Shown here in pieces: positions 36,308 through 44,316 of a DNA stretch of 64,000 nt. Origin of the DNA: Pseudomonas sp. UBA5706 (GTDB lineage: Bacteria; Pseudomonadota; Gammaproteobacteria; Pseudomonadales; Pseudomonadaceae). The notes beneath the pieces were generated by a model, which was not told the DNA's origin, ran no database searches, and was given only the letters and a program-made list of their open reading frames with translations. The DNA lies in contig NZ_DIHC01000043.1 of the NCBI RefSeq assembly GCF_002419965.1, forward strand, positions 124,001 to 188,000. Direction: 5' to 3'. Position 1 is the stretch's first letter, and each line of letters opens with the position of its first letter. Made by a program: the position numbers and the translations under genes.

Positions 36308-37307
36308 GTTTCATGTCGTACCAGGCGCTGTGATCAAGGACATCCTCGCTAGTCAGGCGCACAGCATGGTTGCGCGCATTGAACAGGCCTACCTGCAACA
36401 TCACGCCGGTCAGACCGTTAACCCGGATAGCTATTTTTTGCGTTTTCCACAGCAGCCGGCCAATCGAATCATTGCCCTTCCCGCATCGCTGGAAGGCGAG
36501 GACGCAGTGGCCGGCATCAAGTGGATCTCAAGCTTTCCCGGTAACGTTGCCCAACACAAACCCCGGGCATCGGCGGTGGTGATCCTCAATGATCGCGAGA
36601 CGGGCTACCCCTATGCTTGTCTGGAAGGCGCGCAGATCAGCGCTGTCAGGACCGCAGCCTCCGCAGTGTCAGGCGCTTACTGGCTCAACGGTCAATCACG
36701 TAGGGCCGGCTCTGTAGGGTTCATCGGTGCGGGTGTGATTGCCCGCAATATTGCCCGCATGCTCGCGGTTGAAGGCTGGGACATCGACCAAGCTGTCGTG
36801 CACGATTTCGACGAGGCCTCAACCCTCGCGCTGAAGGGCTACGTAGAGCAGATCGACTTATGCACAGCCCACGCTGGCTCGTTGCAACAAGCCTTGGCTG
36901 CTGACCTGGTGGTCTTCGCCACCACCGCTGGGGAACCCTACGTAAAGCCACCGATGGCGTTCCGTGCCGGTCAGGTCGTGCTGAACATTTCGTTACGCGA
37001 CATCGCTCCGCAGTTGCTGCTGGAGGCCAACAACCTGTGCGACGACGTGGAGCACTGCATGAAGGCTAATACTTCACCGCATCTGGCCGAGCAGCTCACC
37101 GGTAATCGCGACTTCATGAACGGTACCCTCGCCGCATTGATCAGCAACGAGGTAAGCCTTGATCCGGCCAAGCCCTCGATTTTCTCGCCTTTCGGGCTAG
37201 GCGTACTGGATCTGGCGCTGAGCAAGTTCATCGTCGACGTTGCGCTGGCCGAATCCCGTGCGGTGGCCATCGATTCGTTCTTCGGAGAAACCTTGAGATG
37301 GAATTGA
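36300..37307 (+). CDS. SbnB-like ornithine-cyclodeaminase-family dehydrogenase
   Basis: The 335-residue NAD-dependent protein belongs to the OCD/mu-crystallin family. The Rossmann motif GFIGAGVIARNIARML is near residue 140. SbnB oxidises ACEGA to 2-oxoglutarate and L-2,3-diaminopropionate. The start MSEFHVVPGAVIKDIL lies inside the end of the SbnA-like gene; its long frame extends far upstream only as a shadow. Together with the preceding gene it supplies Dap to the pathway. Plain ornithine cyclodeaminase is less likely given the partner. Confidence 0.82.
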   Translation: MSEFHVVPGAVIKDILASQAHSMVARIEQAYLQHHAGQTVNPDSYFLRFPQQPANRIIALPASLEGEDAVAGIKWISSFPGNVAQHKPRASAVVILNDRETGYPYACLEGAQISAVRTAASAVSGAYWLNGQSRRAGSVGFIGAGVIARNIARMLAVEGWDIDQAVVHDFDEASTLALKGYVEQIDLCTAHAGSLQQALAADLVVFATTAGEPYVKPPMAFRAGQVVLNISLRDIAPQLLLEANNLCDDVEHCMKANTSPHLAEQLTGNRDFMNGTLAALISNEVSLDPAKPSIFSPFGLGVLDLALSKFIVDVALAESRAVAIDSFFGETLRWN

Positions 37308-39115
37308 GTCCGACGCTGCGCCTGGGCAGATCCGCATCGCAAACGGCCTATCCGGAGAAAACCGCGCAGCCACCCGCCATCAGAATCGGCATCGTAGGCT
37401 GCGGGTCACGCGGATTGACGGTGCTGGAACGGTTGTGTGCACTGGGTGCCAGCAGCGAGCGGCGGATCGAGATCAGCGTATTCGATCCGCATCGCCCGGG
37501 GCCCGGGCTGCACTCGGTGGAGCAGCCGTCCTACCTGATGCTCAACACCGTGGCCTCGCAGATCTCCATGTTCCCTGATCAAGCCGCGCTTGGCGGTTTG
37601 ACCGGCCGCCAAGGACCGGACTTTTACCAATGGTGTCTGCGCTTCAAAGCCGCTGAGCGGGTCGTGCGCCCCAATGAGTTTCTACCCCGGCCCTGGCTGG
37701 GCGAATACCTGGCCTGGACCTACGAGGAGATCATCCGCACGCTGCCAGGGCAGTTGCAAGTGACTCATTACGCCATGCCTGTGGATAACGTGGAGCAAAC
37801 GGATCTGGGGGCATTTACCCTGTCCACAGGGGTAAAAAAGTATCGCGTGGACTGGCTACTTATCACGGTCGGTCATGCTGATACAGGGCCGCACATCAGC
37901 AACAGCGGCTTGGCAACCCGACGCCTGCAGGCTTATCCACAGCCCCATTCCTTGGGCGAGATTTCATCCACAGACTGCGTGGGCGTAGAAGGGCTTGGCT
38001 TGTCAGCGATGGATGCTGTGGCAGGCTTGACGGTGGGGCGCGGCGGTCGCTTCGTCGAAGATGATGATGGGCTGCGTTATCAGCCATCGGGCCTTGAACC
38101 AAAACTCTTTATGTATTCGCGCAGTGGTTTGCCATACCGCACCCGGCCCGATATTTCGCTGCACCACAAGGGCGGTTCGCCTCTGATCTTCACTTTGGCA
38201 GCGGTTGCCGACTTGCGGGCGCAGCATCCTCAAGGCCTTGATTTTAAAGGGCAGGTGCTGCCGTTACTCAAGGCAGAGATGGTCGCCGAATACTTCGGGT
38301 TGACCGCCGCCCTTCAAGGCGAATCGTCGAGTCAGATCAAGTCCGAGATCGCGGCGGCGTATTGGCAAGGCGAGTTCGAAGCCGTACAGCAAGCACTGGC
38401 GCAGCGCTTCGCCGTGGCGCCGCTGGATGAAAGCCTCTTCAAGCCCCAGCACCTGCAAGTGCCTGTGGATAATTATTCCCGTTGGGTGCGAGAGTTCATC
38501 CAGGCCGATTTGAAACAGAGCGAGACGGGTCTTGACCGCAGTCCCCTAAAAGCGGCGGTGGAGGTTTGGAGAAGTTGCCGTGAACAACTTAGGCGGGTTG
38601 TGGATAACCACGGGCTGACCCCGGAATCGAACCGAATCTTCTTCGATCAATACGCGCCGCTGGTCAACAGGCTGGTCGCAGGCCCGCAAAAAGAACGTCA
38701 TCAGGAACTGTTGGCCTTGGCGGACGCGAATGTGCTGCGTTGGATTCATGGGGCAGAGGTTATGCACAGTGATTCGCAGGGCGAGGTCTCGATCAGACTG
38801 GAAAATGGCCAGATGATACCGCTCACCGCAGTGGTGTGCGCCCATGTCAGCGACAGCCGCGTGACCTCAGCGCATCCGAAGATTATCAGGCAGCTGTGTG
38901 ACAGCGGCGTTATCCACAGCCGTGGTGCCGGCGCAGAGGGGTTGGATGTGGACAGCCATGGCAGGGCACAACCCAATCTGTGGATAACCGGCCCTATCAT
39001 GGAAGGCGCCACCTATTACAACCACTACGTCCCTTCGTCAGGCAGCTACTCCCGTGCATTCGTGGACGCTGACCGGATTGCCCGGGACATGTTGGGGTTG
39101 ACTGTCTTGCCGTGA
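37298..39115 (+). CDS. FAD/NAD(P)-binding-domain protein of the biosynthetic operon
   Basis: The 605-residue protein has an N-terminal FAD/NAD(P) fold (IRIGIVGCGSRGLTVLERL, residues about 28-46) of the NAD_binding_9 type, then SVFDPHRPGPGLHS and a long C-terminal region ending EGATYYNHYVPSSGSYSR. Relatives occur in siderophore and non-ribosomal clusters, but the reaction is mostly undefined. It may be a second N-oxygenase or a redox tailoring enzyme. It overlaps the SbnB-like gene by 10 bp and closes the operon. The gene carries six perfect DnaA boxes. Confidence 0.7.
   Translation: MELSPTLRLGRSASQTAYPEKTAQPPAIRIGIVGCGSRGLTVLERLCALGASSERRIEISVFDPHRPGPGLHSVEQPSYLMLNTVASQISMFPDQAALGGLTGRQGPDFYQWCLRFKAAERVVRPNEFLPRPWLGEYLAWTYEEIIRTLPGQLQVTHYAMPVDNVEQTDLGAFTLSTGVKKYRVDWLLITVGHADTGPHISNSGLATRRLQAYPQPHSLGEISSTDCVGVEGLGLSAMDAVAGLTVGRGGRFVEDDDGLRYQPSGLEPKLFMYSRSGLPYRTRPDISLHHKGGSPLIFTLAAVADLRAQHPQGLDFKGQVLPLLKAEMVAEYFGLTAALQGESSSQIKSEIAAAYWQGEFEAVQQALAQRFAVAPLDESLFKPQHLQVPVDNYSRWVREFIQADLKQSETGLDRSPLKAAVEVWRSCREQLRRVVDNHGLTPESNRIFFDQYAPLVNRLVAGPQKERHQELLALADANVLRWIHGAEVMHSDSQGEVSIRLENGQMIPLTAVVCAHVSDSRVTSAHPKIIRQLCDSGVIHSRGAGAEGLDVDSHGRAQPNLWITGPIMEGATYYNHYVPSSGSYSRAFVDADRIARDMLGLTVLP
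37790..38987. promoter_or_regulatory. cluster of six perfect DnaA boxes inside a coding gene
   Basis: TTATCCACA or its complement occurs exactly at 37790, 37933, 38464, 38599, 38910 and 38979 (9 bp each), on both strands and in different codon phases. TTATGCACA, also within the consensus, is at 38760. About 0.5 perfect sites would be expected by chance in the whole window. The density exceeds that of E. coli datA. Biological binding is untested. Confidence 0.6.
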
Positions 39116-39219
39116 AGTTATCCCCAGGCACCTGATGCGCAAGTCGGCTCGGTAGAAATAAAATCGCGGCAGGGATTTATTCGTCCAGCGCCGCGCTGCG
39201 ACTTTTCAGTCGTAAACGT

Positions 39220-40503
39220 TCAGGCGCCGGGGCTCAAGCGAATGATTTTGGGAAACCCGGTCAGGCTGATGGGAGCGGTACATCGGTCGTCGGTGCAGTC
39301 CCAGCGCTGCTCGATGTTCTGCATCCCTTTGTCTGCTGCCTGAGTGTCCAGCACTCGCAGTGGGGCATTGTTCATCGCCTGACTGCTGACTTGATCTGCC
39401 CGTGGGCCAGTCGCTGACCAGGCAACCATGATCCGCTCATGACCATCGCTGAAGGCCAACTTGTAGATGCCGTCAGCCTGAAGGCTGGCGCCCGCATCGA
39501 AATCGAAATTGCGCAGGTACGGGCTGATTGCCTTGAGCACTGTGTAAGCGGGTTTTGGCGAGAGATCCACATTGAGCAGTCCGAAGTTGTGCTCTCGATC
39601 ATCGCGCTGGGTGCCATCGTTAATCAGGTCGTACCACCACATGCCTTTGATATTCGCAACCGTGCGGGCTAGAAAAAAGGCGCGCGCCAGATACGCAGCC
39701 TGGCGAGCCGTATCAATGCCGCAAGGGCCTTCGTCGCTCGGCCAGCTCATTTCCGTCAGGTACAGCGGCACTGGGGTGCCGCCTTTGCTGAACCTGCTGT
39801 CCAGTTCGCGCATCCATTTGATCCAGCTTTCCGGCGTGTTGCGGTCGCGGCCTTCGCAGTGCACGTACGGATGCAGCGAGATACCGTCGGCGTACTTGAG
39901 TACGCCAGCGGCGAGGATGCGGTCGAGAAAACCGCCCTTGATGCCCGCGGAGGTTGCCGCGCCGGCAAGTACCTTGGCCCTCGGATTATTCTTGCGAATG
40001 ATTGGCGCGGCATCCCTTACCACGGCCACGTAATCATCGCTCAGGCGCGCGTCGGTCGGCCCATCGATGTCCCATTCGTTCCACACCTCGTAGTACTTCA
40101 CCGGGTTGCCCAACTGCCGGGTGAGGTAGTCGACGTATTTGAGGTAGGGAATCCTGACCTCGGGCTTGCGTGGCTTGGCGTTGCCATTGAAGGACGTGCC
40201 GTAACCAAGAATGACCATCGGCGCCTGATTCAGCGCACTGGCCGTAGCCAGCCAGGCGCGCCATTGGGGGATGATCTGCAACTGATTGGGCTCAGGCTCG
40301 GCCGTGGACCAGAACGCGTCGTCACGGACCGAGGTAACGCCCGCGGTGTTGGCCAGGTCCAGACTGCGCTGTAAAGGCTGATCAAGGTTATTCATCGAAT
40401 GCGTCGCAACGCCAACGATGAAAGGCTCGGCCAAGGCCACATCGGCAACGATAAGGCAACACAGCAACATCAGGCCTTTGCAGCCCATCCTCCAGAAGCA
40501 CAT
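39220..40503 (-). CDS. GH39-like secreted glycoside hydrolase (PslG-like)
   Basis: The 427-residue protein starts with a signal peptide (hydrophobic residues about 7-25, ending ADVALA). The TIM-barrel has KYYEVWNEWDIDG, giving the Asn-Glu acid/base pair, and LYLTEMSWPSDEG, giving the nucleophile Glu. PslG of Pseudomonas aeruginosa, a GH39 endoglycosidase tied to Psl polysaccharide, is the closest functional model I recall. AAAGGAC precedes the ATG. A Wzy-like polymerase gene lies directly upstream on the same strand, 16 bp away, so a shared polysaccharide role is likely. Confidence 0.72.
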   Translation of the reverse strand: MCFWRMGCKGLMLLCCLIVADVALAEPFIVGVATHSMNNLDQPLQRSLDLANTAGVTSVRDDAFWSTAEPEPNQLQIIPQWRAWLATASALNQAPMVILGYGTSFNGNAKPRKPEVRIPYLKYVDYLTRQLGNPVKYYEVWNEWDIDGPTDARLSDDYVAVVRDAAPIIRKNNPRAKVLAGAATSAGIKGGFLDRILAAGVLKYADGISLHPYVHCEGRDRNTPESWIKWMRELDSRFSKGGTPVPLYLTEMSWPSDEGPCGIDTARQAAYLARAFFLARTVANIKGMWWYDLINDGTQRDDREHNFGLLNVDLSPKPAYTVLKAISPYLRNFDFDAGASLQADGIYKLAFSDGHERIMVAWSATGPRADQVSSQAMNNAPLRVLDTQAADKGMQNIEQRWDCTDDRCTAPISLTGFPKIIRLSPGA

Positions 40504-40519
40504 GCGTGCGTGTCCTTTC

Positions 40520-41824
40520 TTAGCTCAAGCCTGGCAAGCCATTCCATGAGGCGGCTTTAACGGGCTTCGGGGCGATGACCCTCACTTGCGCCCTTGCAGC
40601 CAGCGCATGCCCGATCGCCATGCCCAGGAAAAGGTTACCCAGCGTCACTTCCAGGGTGTCGGTGGTCCAACTGACGATGCAGATGCAGAAACCGGTAGCG
40701 AGCATCGCGCGGCCATAGCGGGTGGTGATGTCGGCAAGGGTGAAGAACAGCGGGATATGCAACGCGTATAGAAACAAGCCGACCAATCCAAAGGTGGCCC
40801 ACAGGTACACCACCGTGCTGTCGGAGATCATGAAAATATCGGCACCGGCTACCGGGAACGCCGCCACCGCGCTGCCAACCAGGCCGAATCCAACGCCGCT
40901 ATAGGCGCGATCTTCGCTGACCAACTCCCGGATCACGTTGGGCCAGGTGTTGATCAGGCGGTCATAGATCGATGACAGCGAGCTTGCCGTCGCGATTTTG
41001 TTAGGGTCGAAGTCATACAGCATGCCGATCAACGGCAGCCCCATCCCTAGCACAACGGCGGCGACGATGGCGCTGCGGGTGGTCCAGCGAAATCGGGTAA
41101 TCAGCAGCAGCCCGACAGCGCCGGCGAAGGCCAGCACGGGCGCCTTGCTGGTGGTGAGCACGACGCCTGCCAGGCCAACGGCACAAATGGCAATCGCCAG
41201 CATTCTCGAACGAACCATCGTCATCAGGTACAAGCTGAAAATCGAAATGATGATGGCCAAGGCACTGGAAATCCGCGCGAACCCGGCAGGCCGGTCGGCA
41301 TCTTCGGCTGCCCACGTGGTGTTGGCGCTCAGCTCGGTCCCGCCGATGCTGTAGCTGTAGCCCTTCCACGGCAGGTTGGTGTACTTGTCCAGCACGATGC
41401 CGCCCAGTGAAGCGACCAGCGCAAACGCGATCACCCACATGAACAGACGTTTGTGGCGGATGACCTGATCGCCGCATGCCAGCCCGAATAGAAGAGGGCT
41501 GATGCCATACAGCGCGAAAGCGAAGTTGCCGGCGCCAGCGCCATTGAGCACGGCCCACGCCGATGACAGCAGGAGCACCAAAAAGCTTAGCCAGACACCG
41601 GGCCCGGCCTTGAAGCTGCGCAACTCCAGCGCGAAAAACAACAAGCAGGCGACCTTTGGCGCATAAAGCAGCACCGAAATTCCGGCCTTGTCCAGGTAGA
41701 AACGCAGCGCGCCTGAAAAGGTCTCGACCAAAATCAGACTGATCGCGACCAGCACGATGGCCGTGGATTTGTCGAATGACATGATCGACGGCTTTTCAAC
41801 GTAAGCGGGGGAAGGCGACATCAT
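40520..41824 (-). CDS. O-antigen ligase/polymerase-like membrane protein
   Basis: The 434-residue protein has about eleven predicted helices and a large periplasmic loop in the middle, the layout of WaaL/Wzy polymerases. The stretch VVLTTSKAPVLAFAGAVGLL is typical for the region just before the loop of this family. I start at MMSPSPAYVEKP for the GAGGGG upstream; a start 19 codons earlier is possible. It is paired with a GH39-like hydrolase. No other capsule or O-antigen genes are near, so the pair is a stand-alone module. Confidence 0.75.
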   Translation of the reverse strand: MMSPSPAYVEKPSIMSFDKSTAIVLVAISLILVETFSGALRFYLDKAGISVLLYAPKVACLLFFALELRSFKAGPGVWLSFLVLLLSSAWAVLNGAGAGNFAFALYGISPLLFGLACGDQVIRHKRLFMWVIAFALVASLGGIVLDKYTNLPWKGYSYSIGGTELSANTTWAAEDADRPAGFARISSALAIIISIFSLYLMTMVRSRMLAIAICAVGLAGVVLTTSKAPVLAFAGAVGLLLITRFRWTTRSAIVAAVVLGMGLPLIGMLYDFDPNKIATASSLSSIYDRLINTWPNVIRELVSEDRAYSGVGFGLVGSAVAAFPVAGADIFMISDSTVVYLWATFGLVGLFLYALHIPLFFTLADITTRYGRAMLATGFCICIVSWTTDTLEVTLGNLFLGMAIGHALAARAQVRVIAPKPVKAASWNGLPGLS

Positions 41825-42291
41825 GGGAACAGCCCCTCGGGAGCGCTGGAAATAAAAATGATCAACAGCGACAGATAACAAACTCGCTTACCAGACCATC
41901 GCTCACCCGTATCGGCAACTGCTGTTAGCGAGAACGGCAAGTCGCTTGGCATTAGGTGGCCGTTATCCAGGACATTTGCTGGGTGGGATCGGTCTCGCAA
42001 CGGCGTGGCAGGGGGATATATCAGCCGCAGATGGCAGGCCTGTCAATCAAATAGTCAAATTTTCGGACAGTCGCGAAGCGGGAGTAAAACCAGAGTTCGT
42101 AACTCATTGATTCATATAAAGGATATAAATTTGACGCTTGGAATTGGGGGGCCTGGATCGATTATTAACGCGGCCACTATGGCGCTGGCTTCGCCTAACC
42201 CGTCCCCGGTATAGGGCGAGGCGTTGTAGCAGTCCGGCTTGCCGGCGGTGAGTTTCGCAAAATCGCACCGCCGGTAAGCTGGGCTGCGATA
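41825..42291. other. 467-bp gene-free region with a long hairpin
   Basis: No gene is supported. At 42242-42274, CCGGCGGTG and CACCGCCGG pair perfectly around a 15-base loop, just beyond the end of opgD, where it could end opgD transcription or be a REP-like unit. The segment 42030-42180 is AT-rich and may include promoter elements for the polymerase-hydrolase pair. Confidence 0.45.
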
Positions 42292-43911
42292 TCAGGTGTA
42301 GCGTCGCTTGTCAGGCGCAGGCGGGAAGTACTGATATAACCACGTCTCGCTCAGCGTGCGGTCTCCGGTCTTGATGAACATGCGCATCTCTACCGGGTCC
42401 ACCGAATCACTGGTCGGGTACCAGTCGAACGTGACACGCAAGCCCTTGATATCGGGCAGCACCAGCACATTGAAATCCTGCACCTTGCCGCTGGAAACGG
42501 TGACCACAGGCTCGATACCCGACCCTTCCGGCAAACGATCAATACCGCCACCGTTGAAGTCCACGGCAAAACGACGCGCCCAGACCTCCGGGTAATGCTC
42601 CCCCGGCGCCCAACCTTCGATGAAACCACCCATGCCTGAACGGGTTGCGTGGACTTGTGCCAGCGGCGTGCTCACCGGGGGCAGCGGGCTCCAGTACAGC
42701 TTGTAGCCGTAGTTCATAGACATGCCGGCCTTGATCGGCACTTTCGGGTTCCAGAACGCAACGATGTTATCCAGCGTTTCGCCGGTAGTAGGCAGTTCCA
42801 ACAGATCGATCGATCCCTCGCCCCACGCCGTGGTCGGCTCGACCCACAAGCTTGGCCGCCGGTGATACCAGTCGACCGTATCCTGATAGGTCTTGAAGTC
42901 GTGATCGGTCTGCACCAAACCAAAACCCTTCGGATCCTTGTCGGCGAAGGCGTTGAATTGAATCTTGGCCGGGTTGTTCAGCGGTCGGCAGATCCACTCA
43001 CCATTGCCGCGCCACATGGCCAGGCGATCGGAGTCATGGATTTCCGGGTGCAGGGTGTCGCACATTCGACGCTCGTGGGTGCCACAGCTGAACATGCTGG
43101 TCATGGTCGCGATGCCCATCTGCTCGATATCGGCGCGGGCGTTGATATGGGCATCGATGTCCATCACCACGCGGTCGGACTGGCAATCGATGTCAAAGCG
43201 ATAGGCGCCGGTCGCGCTCGGCGAGTCCAGTAGCGCGTAGACCACGAACCTAGTGGCGTCCTTGGTGGGCTTTTCGAACCAGAACTTGGTGAAGTCGGGG
43301 AATTCTTCGGGGCGATGGGAGTAAGTGTCGATCGCCAGACCGCGCGCTGAAAGACCGTACTGTTTGTTGCTGTCGATGGCGCGGAAGTAGCTGGCGCCGA
43401 GGAAGGAGAGGATGTCGTTGATTGCGATTTCCGGGGCCTTGAACAGCTTGAAGCCGGCGAAACCGAGGTCGCCCTTGAGCTGGCTCTGGTCGATGCGGCT
43501 GGCCTCATAGTTGAACAGTTCGGGGCGGAAATGCACTTCCCGCGCTTGCTGGGTGGCCGGGTCCACGCTGTACATCCGCACCGGGGTCTTGAAGCCTGCG
43601 CCAACGTGGAAGAAATGCACGTCAAGCTGACCTTTGACGTCGTTCCACAAGGAGTGGGCCGCGTCGTATTTGATCGCGTTGAACTGCTGAGGCGTCATGT
43701 TCGCCAGGGTGGGCGGCAGCGTCTGCTTGGTGCTGACGTAAGCCTTGCCTGCCATCTGTTTGGCCAGATCCTGCAGGGTCTTGAAATCGAAGTGTTCGAT
43801 GTCGCCATCTGCCGCCGCCGCCAGGGCGCGTGCTGCATAAAGACCCGAGGCTGGCAGCGCGCTATAGGCTGCCAATGCCATGGAAGCTTTCAGGAGATTC
43901 CTGCGATTCAT
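42292..43911 (-). CDS. opgD: glucan biosynthesis protein D (periplasmic)
   Basis: The 539-residue protein begins MNRRNLLKASMALAAYSALP, a twin-arginine signal (NRRNLLK). The mature part has the OpgG/OpgD family layout with HFDFKTLQDLAKQMAGKAY near residue 45 and a DIEQMGIATMTSMF stretch near 270. OpgD shapes the backbone of osmoregulated periplasmic glucans. An upstream in-frame start adds 25 residues that would bury the Tat motif, so it is rejected. The gene is alone, as expected because opgGH is elsewhere. Confidence 0.92.
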   Translation of the reverse strand: MNRRNLLKASMALAAYSALPASGLYAARALAAAADGDIEHFDFKTLQDLAKQMAGKAYVSTKQTLPPTLANMTPQQFNAIKYDAAHSLWNDVKGQLDVHFFHVGAGFKTPVRMYSVDPATQQAREVHFRPELFNYEASRIDQSQLKGDLGFAGFKLFKAPEIAINDILSFLGASYFRAIDSNKQYGLSARGLAIDTYSHRPEEFPDFTKFWFEKPTKDATRFVVYALLDSPSATGAYRFDIDCQSDRVVMDIDAHINARADIEQMGIATMTSMFSCGTHERRMCDTLHPEIHDSDRLAMWRGNGEWICRPLNNPAKIQFNAFADKDPKGFGLVQTDHDFKTYQDTVDWYHRRPSLWVEPTTAWGEGSIDLLELPTTGETLDNIVAFWNPKVPIKAGMSMNYGYKLYWSPLPPVSTPLAQVHATRSGMGGFIEGWAPGEHYPEVWARRFAVDFNGGGIDRLPEGSGIEPVVTVSSGKVQDFNVLVLPDIKGLRVTFDWYPTSDSVDPVEMRMFIKTGDRTLSETWLYQYFPPAPDKRRYT

Positions 43912-44316
43912 AGGGTGAAGCCTCTGAAGAAATGCTGTGCCTTCCTGCACGAAAATGTGCGCTTTTCCAATCCTTGCCGAACGCAAATTACCAACAAACA
44001 GATAACAATCCGGGCATCTTGTTCGCAGTTAGAAGGAAAAAAATCGTTTCGTCGGCGAATGGGGTTCCGGAAATCGCCTTGTCCGCGTTGCGCGTGGCAG
44101 CTGGAAAAACGCTACAAACAGCTCAAGCTGTCAGCTGGCTGTCGGAATGCAAAGTCGCAGCCCATTCCCACAGCAAGCAGACAAAAATTTCACGACTTCT
44201 GTTATATCGTAACGCTCACTTAGATCAGTGTTACGGGGCGTTTCCAAGTGGGGGACAGCTCATGCAGCGGGCGGGAAGGATGATGACTACGGCGTTCGGC
44301 AATTTCTGGAGCATCC
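43912..44316. other. 405-bp divergent region between opgD and the band-7/ATPase operon
   Basis: No gene is supported; a 131-codon plus-strand frame lacks family likeness. It must hold the promoters of opgD (leftward) and the band-7 operon (rightward). The Zur-like box at 44201-44213 is its most specific element, about 104 bp before the first ATG of the operon. Confidence 0.5.
44201..44213. promoter_or_regulatory. Zur-box-like operator before the HflK/HflC-ATPase operon
   Basis: GTTATATCGTAAC keeps the outer arms of the pseudomonad Zur consensus (GTTATA-N-TATAAC type) with 10 of 13 bases equal to the perfect box in front of the zigA-type gene in this window. In Pseudomonas aeruginosa the homologous PA2439-PA2434 operon is, as I recall, induced by zinc limitation. 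Confidence 0.6.

Noticed and set aside
38464..38607. DnaA boxes as a product of repeated VDN codons
   Set aside because: Only three of the six copies read GTG-GAT-AA in the same phase; the others are on the opposite strand or in other phases, so codon repetition does not explain the cluster.
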